DNA of 64,000 nt from Candidatus Eisenbacteria bacterium (GTDB lineage: Bacteria; Orphanbacterota; Orphanbacteria; Orphanbacterales; Orphanbacteraceae): contig JAFGGD010000023.1 of the NCBI GenBank assembly GCA_016930695.1, positions 46,063-110,062 of the forward strand, read 5' to 3'. A program made the translations under genes and the position numbers. Below, one piece after another: positions 44,862 to 53,930 of this stretch; position 1 is the first letter of the stretch; every line of letters starts with the position of its first letter. The notes below the pieces were generated by a model, which was not told the origin of the DNA, made no database searches, and saw only the letters and a list, made by a program, of their open reading frames with translations.

Positions 44862-46499
44862 TCAGTCGACCAGGCGCCATCCCGCCGAATCGTCCGGCGC
44901 GATCCGGAAGGCGTCCGGCCGGAGCCGGATAACGTCCCGGAGCCACGCCTCCGGATATCCCGCGTTTTGCGGGCGCCCGTTTTCGTCCTTCACGTATCCA
45001 TCGTTGAACTTGGTGAGCAGATGCTCGCCGAGATCGCGCCAGCGCTCGACAACGCGTTCGGCGCGTGAAACCGAATAGTCGGTCAGGTAACGCCTCATCA
45101 GTTCCGGGTCGGTTCGGGCGAGTTCCGCCGCGGTCCGCTCCACCGCCGGTTGGAGGGCGAGGGCGTCCCTCTCCAGCTCCCGCTGCGCCGCCAGGATCTC
45201 GGGGAGCATGTCGGCGTAGCGAAGGGAGGAGATGTTGGAGACGAAGTTGAACACCCACCACGCCGAGTCCCAGGTGAATCGATCCAGCGATCCGGTCGAC
45301 CAAGAGGGGGGCGCCCGATCGATGCAGCAGTAGAGGGGCGTATAGCAGGTCATGTAGGTGTCGTCCACGCCATACCAGATCACGCCCCCCACCGGGTCGG
45401 GGAGGTCCGCCCGGGACTGGGTCACCACCGAAAACCCGGTTTGCTGCGTCGAGATCGGCCGCTCCCACGTGTAGGTTTCGCCGTCCACGCTCCAATCGAT
45501 GGGGCGCCAGCGATAGGGAGAGCCGTAGGGGCCGGCGTCGACGCCGCGGGTCATGTCGAAGTCGGTTCCCTCGTAGTGGTCGCGCATCAGCGCGAAGAGA
45601 CCCTCCGTGGAGATCTTCTCGTCCGGCTCGATCCAGAGCGGGTACGGCTCGGCGCCCGGCACGCCGCGGAAATAGTCGGGCGAGAATTCGCGGGAGGGAG
45701 CGGCGCGGCGGAAGACGCTCCATACCCGTCCGGCGGTGTACCGGAGGGTGCGCGCCGTGGGCGGGCAGTAGACGTCGCAAAAACGGAAGGGCGCGTCCGA
45801 GTCGGAATCGTACCAGCCACGCTCCTCGGCGAAACGGATCACGTTCGGCGCGTAAAGACAGTTCTCCGGATCGTCGAGCGGGAAGGTCCCGATCCGCGCC
45901 TTGTTGGCGTGGCAGGAGATCGTCCCATCCGGGAGGCGAACCGCCACCCAAAGCGCGCCGCGTCCACCCGGCCCCGGTCCGATCATCTCCAGGATCCACG
46001 CCTCCTCGGTATCGGCGATGGAGAAGGACTCGCCGGTGGAGCGGTAGCCGTGCTCGTCGACGAGTTCGGTCATCACTCGAATCGCCTCGCGGGCGGTGCG
46101 CGCGCGCTGCAGGGCGATCTGCATCAGGTCCCAGTAATGGAGGAGCCCTTCCGGGTTCTGCAGCTCCGGCCGGCCGTCGAAGGTGGTCTCGCCGATGGCG
46201 AGCTGGTGCTCGTTCATCTGCCGGATCACGCGATAGGTGTGCGGGATCTCCGCGATCTTGCCGCGGAGCTTTCCGCCCCAATCGACGATCTCCAGCGAAT
46301 CGCCCGCCTGGTGATCCGCCGGCTCCCGGATACGGAGGAGCGGGTGAAACTCGCCGTCGCAGCTGTAGGTGATCATCACCGAGCCGTCCGCCGACGCCCC
46401 CTTCGTGACCAGAATGTCCGTGCACGCTTCCGCCGCGGAGAAAGACGCGAGAAGCGTCGCGGCGAGGAGAAACCCGTTTCGGAAAACGCCCCTGTTCAT
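44862..46499 (-). CDS. Secreted C69-family dipeptidase
   Basis: A 545-residue Ntn-hydrolase of peptidase family C69 (PepD-like). A signal peptide (1-25, SAAEA) is cut directly before C26, which becomes the N-terminal nucleophile (CTDILVTKGASADGSVM), as the family requires. Other family stretches include ETTFDGRPE, IADTEEAWILEMIG, CHANKARIGTF and PYRWRP. ATG 46499 has GGGAGGAAACG before it; the open frame further upstream to 46727 is not needed. It cleaves dipeptides, probably in the periplasm or outside. It is 33 bases downstream... of no gene on its 5' side, and precedes the epimerase gene end-on in the same direction. Confidence 0.9.
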   Translation of the reverse strand: MNRGVFRNGFLLAATLLASFSAAEACTDILVTKGASADGSVMITYSCDGEFHPLLRIREPADHQAGDSLEIVDWGGKLRGKIAEIPHTYRVIRQMNEHQLAIGETTFDGRPELQNPEGLLHYWDLMQIALQRARTAREAIRVMTELVDEHGYRSTGESFSIADTEEAWILEMIGPGPGGRGALWVAVRLPDGTISCHANKARIGTFPLDDPENCLYAPNVIRFAEERGWYDSDSDAPFRFCDVYCPPTARTLRYTAGRVWSVFRRAAPSREFSPDYFRGVPGAEPYPLWIEPDEKISTEGLFALMRDHYEGTDFDMTRGVDAGPYGSPYRWRPIDWSVDGETYTWERPISTQQTGFSVVTQSRADLPDPVGGVIWYGVDDTYMTCYTPLYCCIDRAPPSWSTGSLDRFTWDSAWWVFNFVSNISSLRYADMLPEILAAQRELERDALALQPAVERTAAELARTDPELMRRYLTDYSVSRAERVVERWRDLGEHLLTKFNDGYVKDENGRPQNAGYPEAWLRDVIRLRPDAFRIAPDDSAGWRLVD

Positions 46500-46771
46500 C
46501 GTTTCCTCCCTCGTGGTATCGGGGGACGCGGGCCGGAACGACCGGCGCGTTTCCATCTTACTCCGTCCCCCCCCCTTTTGCATCTCCACCGGCGGAGGAA
46601 GGGATGGAATCCGGGCGCGATAGGGGGAAAGGAACGGGGCGGGGAGCGCGGCGGTCGGGAGACGGGACGGCGAAAGCGCGGCGGGGCGGGCGAAGCGCGG
46701 CCCGCCCCCCTCGCCGTCGGCACACACACGAAAGGGCGACCCTCTTGCGGCGGCGCGCGCCGCCGTCCGGC

Positions 46772-47482
46772 TTATTCGTCCCCGTCGTTTTCGATCTTTT
46801 CCGGTTCGTCGTCGGGATTCGTTTTCTCCCGGAAGCCGATCCGGTAGTAGGGGTTCACGACGCTGGTCGCCACGTTCTTCAGGTGCGCGCTGATCCGCTT
46901 CAGATAACGGAGGTAGAGAGCCGCCGTGACCGCCTCGCCGGAGTCGCGGGCCATCACCTTCCCGGCGATCAGGTCCTGGACCAGATCCTCGATCCGGTCC
47001 GCCACCATCTGATGATCACCGATGATCTGTCGCGCCTTGTCCGCGTCGGAACTCGCCAGCGCCCCCGGGATGTTCTCGAAGAGCCGCGTGACCGTCGCCT
47101 CGATCTCCTTGATCTCGCCCTCCAACTCGCCGCCGTGAAAGACTTTGGGATGGGCCGAGGCCAGCTCGACGATGTTTTTCGCGTAATCGCCCAGCCTCTC
47201 GATGTCGATGACGATGGCGGTGAGCACCAGCGCGCCGGTGATGTCCGGATTGGAGTTTACGGCGAGGTGAGTCACGATGTCCCGGCGCACCTTGCGCTCG
47301 AAACGGTTGATCCTCCGGTCCCGTTTATAGATGTCCACCTCGGGCGTTCCATGGGTCCAGAGCGAGGCGACCGCGTCGTCGAACATGCTCTTCGAGTCGC
47401 GGAGCATGACCAAGCATTCTCGATATGCCTCTTCGCAAAGACTGTCCTTTTCGAAAAGACCGAGCAGTTTCTTCCACACCAT
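46772..47482 (-). CDS. PhoU-domain protein
   Basis: A 236-residue all-helical protein with PhoU-like repeats: E-x3-D motifs in FDDAVASLWTHG, VVIDIERLGDYAKNIVELA (residues ~88-108) and MVADRIEDLVQDLIAG. PhoU proteins bind metal and dampen phosphate uptake or signalling. It is encoded 6 bases downstream of a Na/Pi cotransporter, so it probably regulates that transporter directly. The C-terminus is acidic (DDEPEKIENDGDE). No PhoR/PhoB or Pst genes are nearby. Confidence 0.87.
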   Translation of the reverse strand: MVWKKLLGLFEKDSLCEEAYRECLVMLRDSKSMFDDAVASLWTHGTPEVDIYKRDRRINRFERKVRRDIVTHLAVNSNPDITGALVLTAIVIDIERLGDYAKNIVELASAHPKVFHGGELEGEIKEIEATVTRLFENIPGALASSDADKARQIIGDHQMVADRIEDLVQDLIAGKVMARDSGEAVTAALYLRYLKRISAHLKNVATSVVNPYYRIGFREKTNPDDEPEKIENDGDE

Positions 47483-47488
47483 TTCTTC

Positions 47489-48634
47489 CTATCCCCCCGA
47501 TCTCACCCGGGCGATGACGTAAAACAGAGGCACCAGAACGAGACAAGCGTAAAAAACGATGATGATGATCGCGCTTCTTCCCGACCGGGAGGCGAGATCC
47601 CCCGCCTTCCGGGCCATCCACAGGGGAACGGCCTTTCCCGGATAAAATATGAGCATCCCCATTATGTTGAACACCATGTGAGAGAAAGCGACGGTGATCG
47701 CCACGGGATTCCCTGTGGCGAAGGACGCCAGAATGGCGGTGATCGTGGTCCCCAGGTTCGCGCCGAGGGTGTAGGGAAAGATCTTCCTCAGGGAGAGAAC
47801 GCCCGTGCCGGCCAGGGGGACCACGAGGGAGGTGGTGGCGGAGCTGCTCTGCACCGTGGCGGTCAGCAGCCAGCCGAGAAGGAAACCGGCGGCATCGTTC
47901 CGGAAGAGGACCCTGTCGAAGAATCCCTCCACCCGGGCGAAGACGAATCCCCGCATGATGCGGACCATCTGGGAGAGGGAGAAGAAGAGGGCGATCAGGG
48001 CGATAATGAGGAGAAGAATCGTGTGCGGGAAAACGCCGGCGAGTCCCTCCGTAACCGGGCGAACGACCGCCTTCAGGGGGCTCACCATGTGGATGCCCCC
48101 GAAACCCTCGAAGATTTTTTCCAGGAACAACGCCGTCCGCTCCACCGGATGCCAGAGCATCTCGATGGGGAAGATGACGAGCACCGCCAGTATGTTGAAG
48201 AAGTCATGAACCGTGGCGGCGGCGAAGGCCCTTCTGAACTCGCCCCGGCGGGTGACGTGCCCGATGGAGACGATGGTGTTGGTCACCGTGGTGCCGATGT
48301 TGGCGCCCATGATGATCGGCACGGCGAGGCGGAGGGGCAGGGTGCCCGCCGCGACGAGACCGACGGCGATGGAGGTCGTCGAGGAGGAACTCTGTACGAT
48401 GGCGGTGGAGAGAAAACCGATGAGCAACGCCGCCAGCGGGTCGGATGTCGTGTGCAGAAGATGTTCGGCGAACTCTTTCCCGGCGAGCTTGAAGGCGACG
48501 CTCATCAGGTCGATGCTGGCGAGGAAGAGATAAAGCGCGCACAGAAAAAAGACGGGCGGGAAGATGGAACGCCAAGGTTCGGCGCGATGATGCTCCGCTG
48601 CGGGAATCTCCATGCGGGCTCCGTCTCCATCCAT
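47489..48634 (-). CDS. Na+/phosphate cotransporter (NptA / PNaS family)
   Basis: A 381-residue inner-membrane protein with about nine hydrophobic segments. The inverted duplicated QSSS signature of the Na/Pi-II family is plain: STAIVQSSSSTTSIAVG (~60-76) and LTATVQSSSATTSLVVP (~255-271), each followed by GANIGTT / GANLGTT. It imports phosphate, or in some relatives exports it, using the sodium gradient. The ATG at 48634 gives a short cytoplasmic N-terminus; an internal ATG 7 codons later is possible. It forms a two-gene unit with the PhoU-domain gene. Confidence 0.9.
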   Translation of the reverse strand: MDGDGARMEIPAAEHHRAEPWRSIFPPVFFLCALYLFLASIDLMSVAFKLAGKEFAEHLLHTTSDPLAALLIGFLSTAIVQSSSSTTSIAVGLVAAGTLPLRLAVPIIMGANIGTTVTNTIVSIGHVTRRGEFRRAFAAATVHDFFNILAVLVIFPIEMLWHPVERTALFLEKIFEGFGGIHMVSPLKAVVRPVTEGLAGVFPHTILLLIIALIALFFSLSQMVRIMRGFVFARVEGFFDRVLFRNDAAGFLLGWLLTATVQSSSATTSLVVPLAGTGVLSLRKIFPYTLGANLGTTITAILASFATGNPVAITVAFSHMVFNIMGMLIFYPGKAVPLWMARKAGDLASRSGRSAIIIIVFYACLVLVPLFYVIARVRSGG

Positions 48635-48847
48635 CGGATCGATCCGGCCGTCCCCTTCGTGGAAGACCGTCCGTCCCAGGTTCGAGGTCCGGTGTCTCCT
48701 GCGGGCGCCGTGTGACGGGCGCCTCCGCGATCGATCCCGGCCGGGTAATCCGCCCCGCCGATCCTATCATTCCCCGCCGGGCGCGGGCACGTTAAGAACA
48801 TATTAATTCCCGCGAAGCCTCCAAGAGGGAAAACCCCCTAACGGCTT

Positions 48848-49741
48848 CTATTTCTGCAAGATAGGAGATGGCGTTCTCGCCGGGGGCGCCGCGGAGAGCC
48901 CGGTGCGGAGTTCGATGCGGATCCCGCCCAAGGCGGCGGAGCCGTACTCGTCCTTGTAGTCGCGGAAAACGAGGAAGCCCTCCTCCTCCCGGACGATCTC
49001 GAGATACGGGTCGAGACGGTCCGCCAGATTCCGAAAAGCGGCGCGCGCCTCCTCCTCGCCGGGATAATCGATCAGGATCCGGTCGTAGACCGCGGTGTCT
49101 CCCTCCGACTCCTCGTACCGGGCGGCGACGCCGTAGATACGGCCGCCGAGCCGCAGGATGTCCCCGTCGCCGAACAGATAGATCCTCTGCAGCGTGTAGG
49201 GACCGCGGACGAGCATCTCCGTGCCGGGGACGCGCCCCTCCTCGGGGAGGCGGCCCAGGAGGTCCGCCGGCTCCTTCTCCTCCGGTGCGGACGCCAGGGC
49301 GCGCCGGGCCAACTCCGCCGCGACCGGGAGAAGCGCCTCGTCGCCGCTGAAGATGTTCACCTGCAGAAAACGGCTCCCCTTGACGGCGCTGATCTGGTAG
49401 GGGTTCGCCGAGTTGCGCGCCCCCAATCCCTCGATGGGGGTCTCCTCGCCGCGGAGAAGCAGATAGATGGCGAGCGCCGCCTCGGGCGACTCCATCCGAT
49501 AGGTTTCCACGTTCAGCTTCTTGTCGCCCGCGGCATAGCGCTCCACGAGCAGATCGCGGAAACCATACTCGTAAAACACCTCCGCGCCCCCGTTGATGTG
49601 GCCGAAGAGGTCCTGACCGGTGAAGCGGAGATCCTCGTCCGTTTTGCGGACGCCTTCGGGGAGAGGCCCTTCGGCGCGCAGAAGGGAGAGGGCGGCCAGC
49701 GCCGCGGCCGCGCCGAGCGCGAGTTTCACGGATCGTCTCAT
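48848..49741 (-). CDS. Secreted DUF6599-like protein
   Basis: A 297-residue protein with a signal peptide (MRRSVKLALGAAAALAALSLLRA). The mature part begins EGPLPEGVRKTDEDLRFTGQDLFGHINGGAEVF, the style of the DUF6599 family, which has no known function. Alternating strands and helices include VETYRMESPEAALAIYLLL and FLVFRDYKDEYGSA. Its ATG directly follows the stop of the upstream DUF362 gene (TAGATG), so it is translationally coupled to it. It is probably a periplasmic partner of that redox operon. Confidence 0.7.
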   Translation of the reverse strand: MRRSVKLALGAAAALAALSLLRAEGPLPEGVRKTDEDLRFTGQDLFGHINGGAEVFYEYGFRDLLVERYAAGDKKLNVETYRMESPEAALAIYLLLRGEETPIEGLGARNSANPYQISAVKGSRFLQVNIFSGDEALLPVAAELARRALASAPEEKEPADLLGRLPEEGRVPGTEMLVRGPYTLQRIYLFGDGDILRLGGRIYGVAARYEESEGDTAVYDRILIDYPGEEEARAAFRNLADRLDPYLEIVREEEGFLVFRDYKDEYGSAALGGIRIELRTGLSAAPPARTPSPILQK

Positions 49742-50941
49742 CTACACCACCACATGTTCGATGCGGGACGGGTCGGCGACGCCGAGGCCGAGCCTCTCGG
49801 CGTAATGGAGATACTCGGAGTATTTGGGGTGCTCGTTCACGCGAACCCCCATCTCCTTCCTCTTCGCCACCATCTGATCGTGTCCCACCCGGTCCATGGC
49901 GAAGGGATCGGTGGCGAGGTAGATCCGGTTGTGGACGAACGCCTTGTCCGCCACCGGCATCGGTCCGCCGTCGTACTGTCCTCGGAGGCCGTCCATCACG
50001 TTCAGCACCAGTTTGTCGCGGATCGCCGGGAAGGCGAGCACCTCGGTGCAGACATCGAAGAAGAGCGGCTGGTGAAGGCGGCCGGTGTTGCAGATCGCGC
50101 CGTAGCCGAGGTTCTTGGTCGCCATGGAGACGCCGTTCCCCGTGTTCTTGAAGACCGGCACGTTGATGATCTTGGTGAGGTCCCGGGTCACCAGCCGGCC
50201 GAAGGGGGATTTCCGGCCGTTGAAGACGTGCTGATTCAGGTAATTCTTGTCCTCCGGGCCCTCGACGTCCGCCCAGTAGTAGACGTCGGGATCGAACCGG
50301 CGGGCGCTGACGTGAAGACCGTCGGCGTTCAACCAGCCGCTGTCGTCCTTCGCCTCGCCGGTGAAGGCCGCCTCGTCCATCGTCTGCAGTCCCTCGATCC
50401 GGATGCCGGGATAACGCTTCGGCGTGAAGCCCGCCTCGGCGAGCATCGAGTCGAAACGGTCCCAGATGACGATCTTGTTCCGGCGGATGCCGTGGGCGAC
50501 GAGCCAGGCGATGATCGCGTCCACCAGCTCGAGGCGGGTGCTGATCAGCCCGGCGCCGACCGGGTTCACCTTGATGCCGACCGTGTCGGTCCTATCGAAG
50601 AAGAGATGGAAAGAGTCCCGGAGGTTGCGCCGCGTGAGCGCCTGGATCCCACGGCCGAACATCGCCTCCACCGTCGCGGGGTCGGGCGAGCCGCCCGGCA
50701 TGGCGGCGGGATCGTGTACTTCCACGACCCGTCCCGGGAAAGGACCGGGGAGGGAGTGATCCGTCCGAGGCACGGCGAGCGCGTCGTCCACGTTCGTGCG
50801 GGTGCGGCCGTCCGCTTCCTTCTTCCCCTCCGCCCAGGCGAGCGGATTGCCGAGCACCAGCCCGGCGCCCACCGCGCCGGCGGCCTGCAGGAAACGCCTG
50901 CGGCTCACGTTCCAGAGCGCGTTCATCGAATCGTAGGCCAT
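49742..50941 (-). CDS. Tat-exported DUF362 protein (B)
   Basis: A 399-residue protein. A twin-arginine signal (NVSRRRFLQAAGAVGAGLVLG, ~10-30) is followed by a DUF362 domain: DTVGIKVNPVGAGLISTRLELVDAIIAWL, IVIWDRFDSML, and IINVPVFKNTGNGVSMATKNLGYG (~225-250). DUF362 proteins are often fused to, or encoded with, ferredoxins; no reaction is established. ATG 50941 has GGGGG 7 bases upstream; an earlier in-frame start at 50986 would add 15 residues before the Tat motif. It lies 99 bases after the polyferredoxin gene. Confidence 0.85.
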   Translation of the reverse strand: MAYDSMNALWNVSRRRFLQAAGAVGAGLVLGNPLAWAEGKKEADGRTRTNVDDALAVPRTDHSLPGPFPGRVVEVHDPAAMPGGSPDPATVEAMFGRGIQALTRRNLRDSFHLFFDRTDTVGIKVNPVGAGLISTRLELVDAIIAWLVAHGIRRNKIVIWDRFDSMLAEAGFTPKRYPGIRIEGLQTMDEAAFTGEAKDDSGWLNADGLHVSARRFDPDVYYWADVEGPEDKNYLNQHVFNGRKSPFGRLVTRDLTKIINVPVFKNTGNGVSMATKNLGYGAICNTGRLHQPLFFDVCTEVLAFPAIRDKLVLNVMDGLRGQYDGGPMPVADKAFVHNRIYLATDPFAMDRVGHDQMVAKRKEMGVRVNEHPKYSEYLHYAERLGLGVADPSRIEHVVV

Positions 50942-51040
50942 GTCGATTCCCCCAGATCGTCGGGTCGAAGGGTCGTGTGGGCTCACGTTTATCCGATTGT
51001 AACCGATCGGGGCGTCGGTGTCCGGTCCTCGCGGGGCGGA

Positions 51041-52705
51041 TCAGTCCCCGCCGTAGGCGCCGCCCCCCGCCCCCCAATCGAAGCCGGACTCGCCGGGGAG
51101 GATCGGTTGATTCTCCGGGTGCCGCGTCTCGTTGGCGCTGGTGACGCGGATGGCGGGACGGTCGGTGAAGGGGCACTTCGCCTCGCAGATGCCGCAGCCG
51201 ATACAGAGGTCCGGGTCGACCTTCGGCTGCTTCAGGATCCGCGTCGATCCGTCCCGCTGGGGGACCTCCGCCTCGACGAACCAGATCGCCTTCTCCGGAA
51301 GAGGGCAGTGCTCTTCGCAGACGATGCAGTTCTTGCCATAGGCGTAGGGGAGACAGCGGGTGGTGTCGATGGCGGCGAGGCCGATCTTGGTTTCCTTTTT
51401 CTCCTCCGCGGCGAGAGGGCGGATCGCCCCGGTGGGGCAGACGTGCCCGCAGCGGAAGCACTCGTATTCGCAGTAACCGATTCGCGGCACAAGGCGCGGC
51501 GTCCAGATCCCCTCGAGGCCCGCCTCGAACAGCGTCGGCTGGAGCGCGTTCGTCGGGCAGATCTTCATGCAGAGCCCGCACTGCACGCAGCGTTGCAGAA
51601 ATTCCCTCTCCGCGCGCGCGCCGGGCGGACGGATCAGTTCGGGGTTGAAGGTTTTCCCCTGGGCCTGCGGCGGGAGCCGCAGCGTGAGAAAGGCGCCGGC
51701 CCCGCCCGCGAGAGACGCCAGCGCCGCCCGCCGGCCGAGATCCGTTCCCGCCGAGGGGAAGGGGCGGAAGGGAATGCCGAAGCGGAAGTCGATCGCGCCG
51801 GGGGCGCACGCGCCGACGCAGTTCCAACAGCCGTAGCACTCGGAGGCGCGCCAGCCGCCCATCCGGTCCGGCTCGGCCGCCGCGGGGCAGGCCGCGGCGC
51901 ATCGGCCGCAGGCGACGCACGCTTTCTCGTCGGAGACGAGGCGGAGCGCCGGTCGACGCGCGACGAGGCCGAGCAGCGCGCCGAGGGGACAGAGATAGCG
52001 GCACCAGAAACGGGGGCGAACGAGATTGGCGAGCAGCGCGCCCAGAAAGAGGAGAAAGATCAGGCCGCCGCCGGTGAAAACCTGCCGTGCGGCGACGAAG
52101 ACGCCGTCCCGCATGAAGCGATAAGCCGGTTCGGTGATCGACGTCAGGTGGAGCGGCCCGGCGCGCGGATCCGCCCGGTAGACGGCGGTGGAGCCGTCCG
52201 CGACGGCGTACTGCAGCGCGGGGAGAACGGTGGTGACGGTGCTCCGGTAGAGCATGGAGAAGGGATCGAGCACGCCGACCCATCCCGCGCCGAGGAGCGC
52301 CGCCGCCAATAAACCGAAAAGGACGTAGTACTTGGCGCGCTGCCAGCGGGAGAAGCGCTCCCCCGCCGGCGCGGGTCGCCGCCGGAAACGCCGGCCGAGC
52401 CATCCCACCGCGTTGTGGAGCGCGCCGAAGGGACAGACCCATCCACAGAAGACCCGCCCCAGAAGGACCGTGACCACCAGGGTGATCAGCGCCGGGAACG
52501 CGAAGGCGGCGAGCGATCGGGAGGAGAGAACGGTGGCGATCTGGACGAGAGGGTCCAGGTCGAAAAAGAACCGCAGGCGACCCGGCGCCGGAGCGCCTTC
52601 GGACGCGCGCGTTCCCAGAAGAAGCCACGCGAAGAGGACGAAGAACGCCGCCTGGACGATCCTTCGGATCCAAATGATCTTTCGGGCGCGGGCGCGGGCG
52701 CTCAC
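51041..52705 (-). CDS. NapH/CcoG-like membrane polyferredoxin
   Basis: A 554-residue membrane iron-sulfur protein. The N-terminal ~260 residues have about five transmembrane helices with NapH-type motifs VFCGWVCPFGALHN and FWCRYLCPLGALLG. They are followed by many Cys clusters: CVACGRCAAACP, CYGCWNCVGACAPG, CVQCGLCMKICPTN, CEYECFRCGHVCPTG, CIVCEEHCP and CIGCGICEAKCP, enough for several [4Fe-4S] centres. A Tat-like or anchor segment (RRAALASLAGGAGAFL, ~320-335) sits between clusters. It likely carries electrons across or along the membrane. The GTG start overlaps the DUF362-A stop by 4 bases. Confidence 0.88.
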   Translation of the reverse strand: MSARARARKIIWIRRIVQAAFFVLFAWLLLGTRASEGAPAPGRLRFFFDLDPLVQIATVLSSRSLAAFAFPALITLVVTVLLGRVFCGWVCPFGALHNAVGWLGRRFRRRPAPAGERFSRWQRAKYYVLFGLLAAALLGAGWVGVLDPFSMLYRSTVTTVLPALQYAVADGSTAVYRADPRAGPLHLTSITEPAYRFMRDGVFVAARQVFTGGGLIFLLFLGALLANLVRPRFWCRYLCPLGALLGLVARRPALRLVSDEKACVACGRCAAACPAAAEPDRMGGWRASECYGCWNCVGACAPGAIDFRFGIPFRPFPSAGTDLGRRAALASLAGGAGAFLTLRLPPQAQGKTFNPELIRPPGARAEREFLQRCVQCGLCMKICPTNALQPTLFEAGLEGIWTPRLVPRIGYCEYECFRCGHVCPTGAIRPLAAEEKKETKIGLAAIDTTRCLPYAYGKNCIVCEEHCPLPEKAIWFVEAEVPQRDGSTRILKQPKVDPDLCIGCGICEAKCPFTDRPAIRVTSANETRHPENQPILPGESGFDWGAGGGAYGGD

Positions 52706-53658
52706 GAGACCCCGATCTCCTCCAGCACGGAAGCCCTCCAGTCGATATCGCCCAGGCCGGCACGGAAGCCCGCCTGCACCGTCAGGAGACGGTCCGGGCG
52801 ATGGCCGAGCAGTTCGGCGCCGAAGGCGTCGAGGGCGACGACATCCACGCCGGCGGCGACGGTGTCCGTCCTTTTCACGTCCTTCGGGTTGCCGCCGGTC
52901 GGCCCGTTATTGGTCAGGATACGCACCGCGTCGAGCACGCAGAGGCGGGGCTTCATGAAGGCGGTGATATCGGTGAGGCAGGCGGGCAGGTCCTGATGCC
53001 AGGCGTTCCGCCGCCCCCCGACGATCCCCATGTAGTTTTTCATGCAGAGCGTGGCCTGCGAGAGGCCGTGATGCTTGGCGATGGGGACGTTGATCACCAG
53101 GTCCGCCTCGAGAATCTCGGGGTAGACCGGCCACTTCTCGAGACGATCTCCGCCGATCTTCACCTCGCGGAAACGGTCCTCGTCGAGGAAGACCGTCTCC
53201 GCGCCGGCCGCCCGCGCCGCCCCCTCGATCCCGCTGTTCCGGTACGCCTCCGCCGCCGGGTGGCAGGGATTGTCCCCTACCTTCACCTTCTTGGCGCCCG
53301 CGTCCAGGCAGAGCCGCGCCAGCGATCCCACCACCGCCGGGTTGGTGGTCGCCGCCAGCTCGGGCGCGCGATTCCAGCCGATGTTCGGCTTGATCCAGAC
53401 CACGTCTCCGCGGGAGACGAAACGCTTCATCCCGCCGAGGGCGTCGATCGCCCTCTCGGTGAGACGGGCCGCCATCGCCTCCGTCTCCTCGTCGGGGACG
53501 GGATCGCCCGCCCATCGGGCCACGCAGAGATCGAGCGGCCCGGGGTGGACGGCCTTCTTCGCCGCCTCCTCGGCCCAGAGCGCCACCGGGGAGAGGGCCA
53601 TCGCGCCCCCGACCGCCGCTGCGCGCCTCAGAAAATCCCGCCGGGTGAGATCGTTCAT
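52702..53658 (-). CDS. Tat-exported DUF362 protein (A)
   Basis: A 318-residue protein. A Tat signal (TRRDFLRRAAAVGGAMALSPVALWA, ~5-29) is followed by a DUF362 domain with GDVVWIKPNIGWNRAPELAATTNPAVVGSLARL (~98-130), VKVGDNPCHPA, DLVINVPIAKHHGLSQATLCMKNYMG (~205-230) and a C-terminal DAFGAELLGHRP. ATG 53658 has GGAGG 8 bases upstream. First gene of the DUF362-polyferredoxin operon. It shares the family with the gene at 49742 but differs enough to suggest separate roles. Function unknown. Confidence 0.86.
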   Translation of the reverse strand: MNDLTRRDFLRRAAAVGGAMALSPVALWAEEAAKKAVHPGPLDLCVARWAGDPVPDEETEAMAARLTERAIDALGGMKRFVSRGDVVWIKPNIGWNRAPELAATTNPAVVGSLARLCLDAGAKKVKVGDNPCHPAAEAYRNSGIEGAARAAGAETVFLDEDRFREVKIGGDRLEKWPVYPEILEADLVINVPIAKHHGLSQATLCMKNYMGIVGGRRNAWHQDLPACLTDITAFMKPRLCVLDAVRILTNNGPTGGNPKDVKRTDTVAAGVDVVALDAFGAELLGHRPDRLLTVQAGFRAGLGDIDWRASVLEEIGVS

Positions 53659-53930
53659 TGCAAAATCCTCCGCTCCTGGGGATGGGTGGCGCGGTCCCGG
53701 CCGGGGGGAGCCGGCCCTTCCTTTCCATCCTACCAAAAAGGACGAGGACGCGGGAGATCGGTCGCAAAGGAAAAAGAGCGCGGGCGGAACGCGCGGGGCG
53801 CCGAGCCGCGGGCAGGAGGAGCGCCGCTTGAGCGGGCGGCGCCGACATGATACCTTCGCTCGGTCCGGGAGCCGCGAACGCGGAGGAGAAGCCGCGCGCC
53901 GGCCCCGCGCCGATCGAGAGGCCGCCGTCG

